NCBI GenBank assembly: GCA_029582265.1
Contig: CM055823.1
Span: 15,993,019-16,057,018 of the forward strand
Direction of reading: 5' to 3'
DNA from: Zoroaster sp. YZ-2022
Lineage: Eukaryota; Echinodermata; Asteroidea; Forcipulatida; Zoroasteridae
Length of the DNA: 64,000 nucleotides
Below are positions 10,540-20,879 of the stretch, piece by piece; the first letter of the stretch is position 1; every line of letters starts with the position of its first letter. Both the position numbers and the translations under genes were made by a program. The notes beneath the pieces were generated by a model that saw only the letters and a program-made list of their open reading frames with translations, was not told the origin of the DNA and searched no databases.

Positions 10540-10854
10540 GCTCAAAATACCCACTGGACCTACAATCCCGGCCAAATCTTGCTGTGCTCCCCGGCCAATG
10601 TTGGGTCTCATTGCGCGGGTTGGCCAGGATTGTGGTTATAAGTGATTTATTTATAGTACACTCTACAAATAAACTAGTCTGGCAGTTTTTTCCTAACACC
10701 AAGGTCAAACAAAATAAATGTTGTGTTTCCAGTAACATGTCCACAAAAATGAAGGTTAGGTAAAAGTAGGGAATTTTTTTTTTTTTTTTTTAATATTTTT
10801 TTTACCCCCCGGTATATGGGTTTGTACATATGCAATACATGCATGTACATGTGC

Positions 10855-10856
<2 letters not shown>

Positions 10857-10893
<37 letters not shown>

Positions 10894-11218
10894 TGTGGAT
10901 TTATATAGCGCACGTATCCACCAACTAAGTGGTGCTCAAGGCGCATTATATTATTATCCCTGCTCATAAGGCTCATAAGGCTCATAAATCATTCCTGAAA
11001 CCATCTCAGCTCCCTGGGGAGTATACAGCTCAATTGCTGCCATTTCTAGCGCATATAGAGCAAACCAACTCTGCCTTCACAGGTACCCATTTAACCCCTG
11101 GGTGGAGAGAAGCAATTATGATTAAGTGTCTTGCTCCAGGACACAAGTGTCACGTCCGTGATTCGAACCCACATTATGTTGCTAACACCAGAACTTGAAT
11201 CCGGTAAGCTAGACCGTC
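10857..11218 (-). mobile_element. tRNA-type SINE with (ATT)n tail
   Basis: On the minus strand from 11218 the sequence has a B-box-like GGGTTCGAATC, then the body GTGACACTTGTGTCC..GAGCAAGACACTTAA and CCACCCAGGGGTTAAATGGG, then the tail module GCGCCTTGAGCACC..GGATACGTGCGC, and ends in (TTA)n at 10892-10857. The tail module matches the 3' end of the LINE at 33096-34723. The A box is weak. It is not a functional tRNA gene. Confidence 0.75.
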
Positions 11219-11285
11219 ACACGACACACCCCATGTATGTAATACATGTAAACAAATTTGTCATGAAATCAATTGGTTTGATTTC

Positions 11286-11476
11286 TTAAAGGGGCAGTAT
11301 GGTCACGATCGTAGCAAACTTTCAACAGGGCATGGAATCGATGAAAATTTCTGGCTCATTTCTGCAGCATTTACGGTAATACGACCTTATCATGTGGGGA
11401 ATTATTTTCAGTCACTGAGTTATTCTAAAACAAGCACTCTGATTACACTCTCATCGGAGCGATATTGCCCCTTTAA
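11286..11476. mobile_element. TTAA-target MITE, complete copy
   Basis: TTAA flanks both sides (11286-11289 and 11473-11476); the ends are AGGGGCAGTATGGTCACGAT and (complement) AGGGGCAATATCGCTCCGAT. This is the best short copy of a family that recurs at 16084, 18998-19094, 45970, 51371-51417, 53850 and 58494, usually recognisable by ACGATCAACAGGGCATGGAA. Confidence 0.8.
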
Positions 11477-11686
11477 TTTTCTGTATATACAATAATGTGT
11501 TTGATCTCCTAAAAAATAAAAATAAAAATTTCCGACTTATCTTTCATGAATATATTTGGGTCGCCGGGTTACCTGAAACATAATTTTTTTTTCCTGACCA
11601 AAAAATAAATAAATAAATGTTTTGTTTTTGTTGTCTAGTAAACTGTTGTTGTTGTCTGGTTCTTCGTAAACAAATATAAATCTAAC

Positions 11687-11897
11687 CTGGTACTCTGGTT
11701 TCCCTTTCAGAAATTCTTCCCTAGCCATAAGAAACTCCTTGAAGCCAACATCTGGCTGTCGGCAGTCGCTGATACAGCCTTGGTGGTCTGTGATCAGGTT
11801 GAGTAAGGCAGACATGAAGTGTTCATGCGCATCGAGGTGTAGTCCGTTTGAAGTAAGCCGATGAGTTGGTGGACCATGCCCATTTTATGTAAGATGT
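11687..11897 (-). CDS. HSPBP1: HSPBP1-like exon (C-terminal armadillo part)
   Basis: Hsp70-binding protein 1 is a cytosolic armadillo-repeat nucleotide-exchange factor for Hsp70. This 211-nt exon follows a good acceptor (TTGTCTTTTTAG, 11909-11898) and ends at CAG|GTTAGA (donor at 11686-11685). It begins ILHKMGMVHQLIGLLQ and later reads HEHFMSALLNLITDHQG, CRQPDVGFKEFL and KGKPEYQ, matching the family's MVQQL, HEHVL..L..LVTD and CREPELGLEELL blocks. It joins the exon at 13243-13401 in phase (AAA G|AC). One oddity: the two halves are in different frames around ATGCGCATGAACAC (about 11820-11833). Losing one GC dinucleotide would give MHEHFM, so this is either a sequence error or a real two-base insertion. 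The last family exon (after EYQ) was not found. Confidence 0.8.
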
Positions 11898-12370
11898 CTA
11901 AAAAGACAAGAAAAGAAGGCGTGTCATAAGGTGTGTTAGGGTGTGGTCCATTTGAAATAAGCCGATGAGTTGGTGGACCATGCCCATTTTATGTAAGATG
12001 TCTAAATGACAAGAAAAGAAGGCGTGTCAGAAGGCGTGTCATAAGGTGTGCTTGGGTGTGGTCCATTTGAAATAAGCCGATGAGTTGGTGGACCATGCCC
12101 ATTTTATGTCAGATGTCTAAAAGACAAGAAAAGGCGTGTCATAAGGTATGTTAGGGTGTGGTTTATTTGAAGTTGTCTAAAAGACAAGAAAATAAGGCGT
12201 GTCATAAGGTGTTAGGGTGTGGTCCATTTGAAATAAGCCATGCCCATTTTATGTAAGATGTCTAAAAGACAAGAAAAGAAGCTGTGTCATAAGGTGTGTT
12301 AGGGTGTGGTCCATTTGAAATAAGCCAATGAGTTGGTGGACCATGCCCATTTTATACGAGTCTAAAATGT
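11898..12370 (-). repeat. Intronic tandem array copied from the HSPBP1 exon start
   Basis: Five more copies, about 80-115 bp apart, of the segment covering the exon's splice acceptor, its first ~20 codons and ~40 bp of flanking intron. Copies begin near 11941, 12055, 12155 (truncated), 12219 and 12304. Most keep GATGAGTTGGTGGACCATGC and a CTTTTAG-type acceptor (minus strand). They are closer to one another (CATTTGAAATAAGCC) than to the exon itself (CGTTTGAAGTAAGCC), so the array expanded after one initial duplication. Confidence 0.85.
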
Positions 12371-12455
12371 ACATACAAATATACACTCTTTTGCCCGGCA
12401 GGAAATTACCCTGGTACTCTGAAGGTCACGCAAAGGGTAAATGAGTCACATGGTC

Positions 12456-12856
12456 TAAAGGCTGTGCCGCGTATCTGGGTACCCGGATACCCGACCGAAA
12501 CTGTCATTACCCAGTTCCATTTTTCGGTTCTAATTACCCGTAAATGAATTTCGACTGACCATTTAAGCCACACAAATGGAAGTCTCTGATTTTTTTGTTA
12601 ACAAAATGTGTGTGTGTGTGTGTGGGGAATGGGGATGCTACGAGTCGTGTTTAATATAGAGGCGGGAAATTATTACAGTAAGTCCACATTTATTATGACT
12701 CTAATAAAACAAGAGAAACTTGTGTTCATATTGGTTATTTTATACATTCGGGAGTAGTTATGTGTTTTTACAAAATTGTTTACGGGTACCCAGGTATTCG
12801 AAGATTTCCAATTTCGGGTATCCGGTTCCTGAAATAACCAAAAACGCACAGGCTTA
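12456..12856. mobile_element. hAT-type MITE, 401 bp, perfect 8-bp TSD
   Basis: The ends are TAAAGGCTGTGC and (complement) TAAGCCTGTGCG; ACATGGTC is repeated exactly outside both (12448-12455 and 12857-12864). The internal GGTACCCGGATACC type sequence forms a longer imperfect inverted repeat. It is a member of the same family as 39640-40004. It sits inside the HSPBP1 intron. Confidence 0.9.
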
Positions 12857-12892
12857 ACATGGTCTATATTAACAGATTTACACAAGTATATA

Positions 12893-13203
12893 TACTACTT
12901 AAAACAATTTAGGGAACAAAACAATTTAGGGAACACCGGAATAATCTCAGTTAAAGCAAGATCATTTATTTCAGATAAACACAATGTTTCACAGAATTGA
13001 TGAGAAACAACTGCACAATGAAAACAGATGATAAAGGATGCATGTAGTGATTACACATTTCATGACATGACTACTGAAAGAGAGAGGGGGTTGCAAATGA
13101 AAATCCCGGTTCATGGAACATTTCAATAACGGGTGTGACCACCTCTTGCAGTAAATCCGGTGTTCCCTAAATTGTTTTGTTTCCTAAAGTGTTTTGAGTA
13201 GTA
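12893..13203. mobile_element. Tc1/mariner-like MITE, ~48-bp TIRs, TA target
   Basis: The left end TACTACTTAAAACAATTTAG and the complement of the right end TACTACTCAAAACACTTTAG continue together through AACAAAACAATTTAGGGAAC and ACCGGA. TA lies outside each end. No transposase is present. It lies in the HSPBP1 intron just downstream of the 13243-13401 exon. Confidence 0.7.
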
Positions 13204-13242
13204 TATTTAGATAATTCGATTTAGATTGGGAGAAGTTACAAC

Positions 13243-13401
13243 CTTTGAAACACTGTGTTGGCAATTGGAAGAAGGCTTGTAGCATGAATGCTGACTTAAT
13301 CTGCAGTTTCTCAATGTTGCTCTGCATTGCCCGCATCAGTATGGAGAAGCCATCGTTATCAACGAACACCTTCTGACAATCTTCGTTTTCCCTTGCTAAA
13401 C
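13243..13401 (-). CDS. HSPBP1: HSPBP1-like exon (armadillo repeat core)
   Basis: A 159-nt exon between an acceptor (TTTAAAATTAG, ending 13402) and a donor (AAAG|GTTGTAAC at 13242). In phase it reads LARENEDCQKVF, then DNDGFSILMRAMQ, then KLQIKSAFMLQ; the DGFSxLMRAMQ and K.KSAFxLQ blocks are diagnostic of HSPBP1 in animals. The first codon is split (phase 1; a preceding T or TG would give the family's Cys). It continues in phase into 11687-11897. Upstream exons should lie at higher coordinates; part of that stretch is the N gap. Confidence 0.85.
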
Positions 13402-13554
13402 CTAATTTTAAAAAAAGTAGGAGGGGTTATTAGAAAGGTACTATGCCAGTAGTGTGTAATGCATGGCAAATGGTACTGTGTGGTGAATGCATCTAAACTG
13501 TACATGGTACTGTTATCTACAATTATCCACCATTCATAAACAGACAGGTCAAAA

Positions 13555-14054
13555 NNNNNNNNNNNNNNNNNNNNNNNNNNNNNNNNNNNNNNNNNNNNNN
13601 NNNNNNNNNNNNNNNNNNNNNNNNNNNNNNNNNNNNNNNNNNNNNNNNNNNNNNNNNNNNNNNNNNNNNNNNNNNNNNNNNNNNNNNNNNNNNNNNNNNN
13701 NNNNNNNNNNNNNNNNNNNNNNNNNNNNNNNNNNNNNNNNNNNNNNNNNNNNNNNNNNNNNNNNNNNNNNNNNNNNNNNNNNNNNNNNNNNNNNNNNNNN
13801 NNNNNNNNNNNNNNNNNNNNNNNNNNNNNNNNNNNNNNNNNNNNNNNNNNNNNNNNNNNNNNNNNNNNNNNNNNNNNNNNNNNNNNNNNNNNNNNNNNNN
13901 NNNNNNNNNNNNNNNNNNNNNNNNNNNNNNNNNNNNNNNNNNNNNNNNNNNNNNNNNNNNNNNNNNNNNNNNNNNNNNNNNNNNNNNNNNNNNNNNNNNN
14001 NNNNNNNNNNNNNNNNNNNNNNNNNNNNNNNNNNNNNNNNNNNNNNNNNNNNNN
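13555..14054. other. Assembly gap, 500 Ns
   Basis: Exactly 500 N bases, a conventional placeholder length, so the true distance is unknown. It may hide the HSPBP1 exon preceding 13401. Confidence 1.
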
Positions 14055-15490
14055 AACCATCCATTTCAAAAGTTGAGTAAAATACCTTATCAAACCACAA
14101 AAATCTTTTTTCTATACCTGTTTTCTACCTCTTGACCAATTCTTGACGCCTCGATTGGATCGACATTCCCCAGTTATGTTTTTTGGATTCCCAAACACGA
14201 TGTCAACCGCAAAGATTGTATTGGCACCAGCGCTGCTGGCTATAGACCTACTTCAATTCTTCAGTCCGATAAATCAGTCCGCTTAAAAACCCTACATACA
14301 TCGGCGTAACACAATACATATTATTAGTTCGCATGGAACTTATTTCATTTTTTTTCTATCTTTCCAGTCCAATATCATTTATTAATTTTTTGTTTAATTA
14401 AAATCAGGGATAAGAATTTCTCATGGATTTCAGTATAAATACATGTATTAAAAATTCCCAGATTTGAGTACTTTTTTTTCCTATTTAAAAAATTTATTTT
14501 CATTATTTTGTTTCACTCTTCCAGTCCAATATAATTTATAAATTGTTCTAATGTTTAATTAAATCTGGGATGAGAATCTGTTATGGATTTCAGTATAAAA
14601 ATAACGAAAAATAATCCTCAGATTTGGAGTAATTTTTTTTTCATTCATTATTTTTTTTATTTATTATTATTTTTTTTGTTAACACATTTTTGGTATTTCT
14701 TTATTTGTAAATCAGCACTACAAAACAAACTAATTGGCATTGAATTAGCCTGAAATAGGTTATTCTTCTTCCTCTTTTCTCCTTTCAAGCATTCCAGTGA
14801 TACCAACCTTTGAAAAAATCGGACAAGAATTAAGAAAATTATGATATGTAATCCGAGAAAATCTAGGGGGTAGAAATGTCTTATCTGGTCAGCCACTATT
14901 TTTCATTAAATATAAACTATCAATGTAATCTTACCTACCTGGTAAGGTGGAGAGAACATAAGGATGATGATGGACATATATACTTTAAATTATTCCAGTG
15001 ATATTTATTTCATGAAAAATCAGGCATTTTTGGTATAATGGCGACTCTCTCAGTCAAGTGTCAGTCTGATCTTTGTAACTCCACAACTAGGTGACCAACA
15101 CAGTCATTCACTCATTGTACATGCAAGTAGTGGCAACTATAATAGGATCCTTCTATTTTCTGAAGGGGAGGATTTTTTAGAAGGGAAATCAAGTCCTAAA
15201 CCATCAGAAAAGTGGATTTTAAAGATAGTTTTTGGCTTTCTGTACCACCAAAAAATCGATAGAATGATTTTTTTTAACTGGTTAGTGGTTGCAAAATTCC
15301 AAAAAGCTCTTAAAAAGTGAAGCAGCTTTGGATACCTTACATTCTTTCCAAATTTCTGGTAAACGTGGGTCAGAAGTCAAATTTACATTTCCTTTTTGTT
15401 TTTCCTTTATAAAAATAATTGACATTTACGGGCCTAAAATTGCCGGATTCAACATGTCATAACTTCCTTATTTTTGGTCACAGGAAGATG
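14055..15490. other. No gene seen
   Basis: AT-rich. Two related segments, 14341-14480 and 14500-14640, share TTCCAGTCCAATAT, TTTAATTAAA and GGATTTCAGTATAAA, which indicates a decayed tandem duplication of ~160 bp. No exon was recognised. Confidence 0.5.
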
Positions 15491-15496
15491 ATCCTT

Positions 15497-15592
15497 ATAA
15501 TATTCAAGACCTTGACAATGATACCAGTTGTATTGGAATCTGTTGATTTTGAAATTTTTTGTCACATAGGCCCTAGCTACATTATAAGTCCA

Positions 15593-15637
<45 letters not shown>

Positions 15638-16083
15638 AAAGATAATTTCTACATGGTGTCACCGCAAACAGTCATGATCAATGCATACTCAACTGCATGC
15701 ATATATGGGAACAATTCCTGGTAAAAAACCCAGGTGTTGCAAAACTTAATTTCATAATTTGTTTCCCGCCTCCCCATCCTCAGTCTTGTCTATACTGCAC
15801 AGTCAAGGTAGATTTTGCAGAAAAACCTAGCTTATACTTGGTTCTAAATATCGGGCATCAGTAATAGCGTGTTGCACAGAATGATCAAAAGCATTTATGC
15901 TCACTGTAACGTTAATCTTAAAATTATTCAGTACTCACAAATGAATGGTTCACACAAGTCTGTATTCCAGATCCAAACTAAACTATGAATCTTGGATCAT
16001 GTTGTTTAGCTCGGTGTGAAGCGCCTTTTCGTCAGGGGCTTTTCTTAAGGACTGTATGCAATGTATCCACGCAGTACATAACC
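15497..16083 (+). repeat. Large duplicated block, copy A
   Basis: This block is collinear with two separated parts near the right end of the window: 15640-15790 matches 55885-56090 (CTACATGGTGTCAC.., GGGAACAATTCCTGGTAAAA), and 15790-16083 matches 58205-58494 (GTCAAGGTAGATTTTGCAGA.., TGTAACGTTAATCTTAAA). Its first 150 bases (ATAATATTCAAGACCTTGAC.., then the ATT microsatellite) are also repeated at 16226-16370. ATT microsatellite at 15596-15635. Confidence 0.75.
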
Positions 16084-16224
16084 TTAAAGGGACAGTATCG
16101 TCACGATCAACAGGGCATGGAATCAGAGTACTTGTTTTAGATTAACTTAGTGACTGGAAAATAATACCCCGGTAAATAATAAGGCTCATGACTGTTGCTG
16201 CTGAATAAATGAGCCAGTAATGTT
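16084..16224 (+). mobile_element. TTAA-target MITE, left part
   Basis: Starts at TTAA (16084-16087) with AGGGACAGTATCGTCACGAT and runs to AGTAATGTT (16216-16224). Its continuation, again beginning AGTAATGTT, lies at 18998-19094, so the element seems to have been split by the segment between. Confidence 0.65.
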
Positions 16225-17236
16225 TCCTATAATATTCAAGAACCTTGACAATGATACCAGTTGTATTGGAATCTGTTGATTTTGAAAATTTTATTGACAT
16301 AGGCCCTAGTTGCTACTATATAAGTCCACATTATTATTATTACATATTATTATTATCTCAAAAGAGAATTGATCTGGCACGTCACAGAAATCGGTTTATT
16401 CATATTATTTTGCCCCCGTGCAATTTAGCCATCCAAATTCCATGCAAGTATATTCATTAATAACACATTATGCAATATCGGATCTCCTTGTTAGAGACTG
16501 CAGTTTGTTACCTGAGCTTTTACACTCTCTAACACAGACGGCAGTAGAGTTGCGGTGCCGTTCACAGTACCTTGAGTGGACAAGATGTTGCACGCACCGT
16601 GAGCAGGCATCTGCCTCCTCGGTGCTCCTAAACGCGAGAATTTCAACGACCAGATTTCTATGCCACCTGTTGATGCGCCCGAAGCTTAACTGTGTCCGAG
16701 CGTGGTTCAGACGACAGATTATTTGTTTGAAAATGTCAACCAAGATTGAATTGTAACATGGAACTGCTGATCGCATTGCGCGCCATAGCTACTGCAGACA
16801 CGATTCCTTTCGCCGGTAAAACGAGTTATAGCAGCAGTAGGCCACCTGCAGCGATTACTCAGCACACCAACCACAAGGCTACTCTGGGTACGCCAGAAAA
16901 TCGCCAGGTGGCGCCATACCGCCCGCTTGCGTTTTACTGGCAGCAGGAGTGGTCATTGGTGTATGCGCGCGGCAATGCATTGTTGCTGGGAAAACTAAGG
17001 TGCTCCATGTTTAATAGTTCAATCCTTGCATTTTTCCAAACTTAAATGTCCGTAAAATCTCGCCAATGCAAGTTTTGCATGGTTTTAAACTTCAGAAGAG
17101 TGTATCTGTAGGTAAGTACAGAATCCGATAGGTGAGTTTGAGGAGCATTTCTCATGTTTCAGACACCTTTTTGGGGAACGGAACATTGCCTGCTCGATAT
17201 CGATACTTGTCTATAAAGGAGTACTAATGGGCATTC

Positions 17237-17300
17237 ACCGCAGCTCTACTACCGTCCGTTAATGACAGAAGTTGTAAAAGTCAGGTAGTAGGGCTGCGGT
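17237..17300. other. 17-bp-stem inverted repeat
   Basis: ACCGCAGCTCTACTACC (17237-17253) pairs with GGTAGTAGGGCTGCGGT (17284-17300) with one G/T pair and a 30-base loop. No T-run follows, and its function is unknown. Confidence 0.75.
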
Positions 17301-17345
17301 CACCACAGCTACACGGATCCATGCATACTGTATATACAAGTCATG

Positions 17346-18129
17346 TGTAACGATTCGGGGAATAAACTAACTAAAACCCTCGTCGTCATCCAGGAAATCT
17401 CAGGGGAAGGTGTTTAATAATTGGTTTCTATAGACAGACAAGCAGACATGATAAAACGGACACTTCTTCTAGCTCGAAAGGTTGACTTTAACCGTAAGTG
17501 AAATTCACGAACTATGTATTTTATTTGCTAACTTTAACAATCACAAAACATACATAGCGCCTCTCTCTTGATTAGACAATTAATTATGTATAAACTCCAA
17601 TCAACTTACTGCACGCGACGCAGCATTTCGCTCTGCTGCACTACATTACTAGCGAAGTTGGTAGCCGTAATCGCTTTATAATACTAAGCGCGAATCTGTG
17701 CCTTTAATAAAGTGTAAGAAACGCTATAGAATGCATTATTTGTGTGTCTGTGTGTTTCTTTATCTCTCATGCTGCGCATTGAGGAATCCTTGGAATAAAG
17801 TATTTCGTAGTCATTATCCAGACAGGCTCCTGTTGGAAAACAAAGCCAGCATCTTGGAGTCTTTAAACTCTTAGGTCTTCTTCGAATCTCGGTTCCTTTA
17901 GGTCTTGAAACGGCGTAGTTCCGGGCCTCCGCTGGGAAAAACCGAAGCCCAGAACTCACCTTCTTCAACGCTTTATATAGTCTGGTTGCGTGAGCAAAGG
18001 TACGCAGATTACCTAAACAGCAAGCTTTTGATTGGCTACATTAAAACAATAAACCAATAAGTTGCTAATCAACGGTAGCTATGCTGTTTTACAACAAAGG
18101 TGACGTCAAGACGCTAATCCACTGTTACA
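17346..18129 (-). mobile_element. Probable solo LTR, 784 bp
   Basis: On the minus strand it starts TGTAACAGTGG and ends GAATCGTTACA, giving TG..CA ends within a short inverted repeat TGTAAC/GTTACA. A TATA box (CTATATAAAGC, about 17985-17973) lies at a promoter-like place, followed by GC-richer transcribed-type sequence and TTATTAAA near the 3' end. No 5-bp target duplication and no gag/pol were found, hence only probable. Confidence 0.5.
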
Positions 18130-18997
18130 TTACATGCAGAATCGGAATAAACTTTATATATGTACATACATCGCTGTTTATTAAAATAGAGGCAAAGTGA
18201 ACGATTTTATGATTACGGCTGTAAAAGAAGTAATCATTGTGAATCAACAGTACAACTATAATTTGGAGACGGAAACTGCCTAAGAAAATTGCCACAGGTT
18301 TTAAGCAGAAAGGCGTGTTTTGGCTACACTATTGTGGCCACCGGTTATTACTAATGAGTGACCATTCCGCTGTCAGCGCCTTTGATGTTTCTACACGCCA
18401 CATGCCAACATTTAAGGCGGAGCTCATTTAATGCTAATAGCTAATATTAGTTCAAAACTAAAGACGATTCTCATTGGTTACTGGCTGGCCCAGCAACTGT
18501 TGCAATTTCTGCTGTTCGCGATACATGAGTACTAGTGTATAGTGTACATGTACAATTAGCCAGTGTACATCCGCCCAGTGCACATTGTATATAGCCTCTA
18601 GCAGTGTTCTTGATGATAGCCACTTCAGGCTGCGGTGAGCGCGCAGCGATATTATGGTACTAAGCGCACGGTACTTATACAGCCAATGATCTTTCGAGAT
18701 ATTCCGCCGCATACACATCAACTGCAATACGCCAAACGCCGACGCCACCATCGCTGCCCTTTCGCACACAGTGGTTCAACAACATGTGCCCTCAACAGCT
18801 CGGGCGTAACGGTACGATCATTTCAGAGACGGAGTCCGCTGGCCACGGCAGGTTTGTGCAGTGCATTGTATTGTGCTGTGTGTGTGGGGATCCGTGGTTC
18901 AGATCGTGATGCCACCGTACAATAGCAACAGGTACGTCGTGTGTGAATACCGTGGGTGGTAAGGCACAAGACCACGGCAACAGCCTTGATCAAGGCT

Positions 18998-19094
18998 AGT
19001 AATGTTCAGTCACTGTGTTCATCTTAAACTAGGGACATCCCATTCCATGCACTGTTGAAAGTCTGCTCTGATGGTGACGATATTGTCCCTTTAA
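18998..19094 (+). mobile_element. TTAA-target MITE, right part
   Basis: It begins AGTAATGTTCAGTCACTGTG and ends GGTGACGATATTGTCCCT-TTAA (TTAA at 19091-19094). It completes the left part at 16084-16224. Confidence 0.65.
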
Positions 19095-19099
19095 CGTGC

Positions 19100-20040
19100 A
19101 TGTTTGATGATCCCGACACACAGTGGGCCTGGGCCAGGGTGAAACCAAAGTGCGCCAAAGGTGTTATTTGTGTATGTGCTAAATTTTATGTCTATTATTT
19201 TTTTGTTTAGGTTGCCAAGACCCCTACGACTATTTGATAAACAAATTAAACTCTAATTGATATTATTTTAATAACTGTAGAAGCGCCTTACAATCTCAAA
19301 AAAAAAATTAAAAAAAACTTTTCAAATTGCCATTGTGGGTTTTTACAGAATCTATCGTCGTGTCAATTGAAGTAACCTCAGTGTATGGTCTATATTTTAT
19401 CACAATTATTGTATAAAAAGATACTTGCACTAAGAAGTCAAGCACCCCATCAGGTCATGATATTGGGCCATTTTTTGTATATACTTATATGGACCTCAAG
19501 TCTTACTTTTCCAGAAAATGTTTGGACCTCAAGAAATTGATGAGGAGGTCATTGTCGGCAAATGAATTTGTCACTATTTTATTTTGTGCATGGGGTGCAC
19601 CTACACATATACCAGGCAAGTGTAATATAAATTATACCAACGCTTCAGTTGACTGAACCTCACCACATTTACGTAATTAACCTCTGTATTATTTGTATTC
19701 TACATCTACAGTTTTAACACATAGTTATAGTATTAAATATACTATCAAGTTATTTACGTCATGTGTCAATACGGTAATTTTATGTTTTTATGTTATTTTA
19801 TTTAATTTAATTTTTTTGGGGGCCTATTTACCCATGAAACAAAGCATTAATGAACCGACAAAATTTGTGCAGTCATTAAGGCAATTATATGCATAGCATA
19901 CACAAATGGAAATGGGAGTGTTCTAAAAATCTCTCACTTATAATACCCAAAGTTGAACACCCTCAGTCCACAACATTCTAACGAGGAAAGGTGAGTGGAG
20001 AAATGTTGAGGGGTGATGGGGTTGGCCTGAGAAATTAAGT
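19100..20040. other. No gene seen
   Basis: AT-rich sequence without a supported feature. Confidence 0.4.
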
Positions 20041-20215
20041 TTGTTACAGAATTTTGTACTTATTTTGTTGGCATTGCTTTGGTTTGATCTGGAAGTTCTT
20101 ATACATTATTTGTTTTTGTGTTTGATGGATTGTATGATGCCATTCGTCATCCATATAATTTTAATCTTCTATTAAGACTGATATTTTAATCTGGGAAATC
20201 ATAAAGGTGATTTCT
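20041..20215 (+). repeat. Direct repeat, partner at 31231-31405
   Basis: Both carry GGAAGTTCTTATACA, TTGTTTTTGTGTTTGATGGA, TTGTATGATGCCATT and TTTTAATCTTCTATTA in the same order, with ~90% identity by eye. The family is unknown. Confidence 0.75.
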
Positions 20216-20879
20216 GCACTGTCCAAAAGTTCCACGTCTCTGTCGCTGTAGCGATCCAAAAACTTGGCCACAGGACAGGATACTTATGCCAACGTGGGTG
20301 AAAACCATCTACAGAATACAGGAAAGATTTGATCCAAAACAAATAATACGATCTAGTCTAAAATAGTCATTGTTTAATTAAAGTGATTTCAGCATATTTT
20401 TGTGAAGTGTTTGAAGTCCATCTCTTTTAAAATACAAAATTACTGAGACTTCCAAATCAGTCTGTTTCTTTAGGTCTATACAAAATAATGTCATGGTTCA
20501 GACTTTCCGGTTCAAATTAATACCTCCAAGTTATTCAAATCAAGTGATTTTTTTTTTTTTTTCCGAGGAAAAATATTTATTTTCTCATCTCAATTTCACA
20601 ATCGTTCAGTACAGAAATATAAATAATACATATCCAAAAAATAAAGAGCTTACTCTTTCACAAAGCCTTTGAAAATGTCCCATTTTGATAAAATTTAACA
20701 CTATTACCATTTGTTTCAGAAAATGAATTTCTCCAATACATAATATCGTTTAATATCCTTCTTTATCTGCTCAGGATGGTTTACTTTCATTCATCTTCAT
20801 TTCATAGATACAAAACGACACATAAGAAGAATCAAATTAAGGGCACTCAATTTCTATTCAAAACTTAAAGAGAATACAC

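Larger units (their letters stand above)
16225..18997. other. 2.77-kb segment inserted in a TTAA-MITE
   Basis: AGTAATGTT stands at both borders (16216-16224 and 18998-19006). The ends of the segment are not inverted repeats of each other. It contains a second copy of 15497-15640 at 16226-16370, a hairpin at 17237-17300 and an LTR-like unit at 17346-18129. Open frames at 16418-17045 and 18458-18980 show nothing recognisable. Whether this is one insertion or several is unknown. Confidence 0.4.

Noticed and set aside
11100..11218. tRNA gene suggested by GGGTTCGAATC
   Set aside because: It is the B-box of a SINE; no complete cloverleaf or anticodon stem can be drawn.
13359..14100. Long frames on both strands across the N gap
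   Set aside because: They are open only because Ns are read as X.
18458..18980. Overlapping frames of 96-103 codons
   Set aside because: No recognisable domain, no splice context, and frames overlap on both strands; likely chance in a GC-richer patch.
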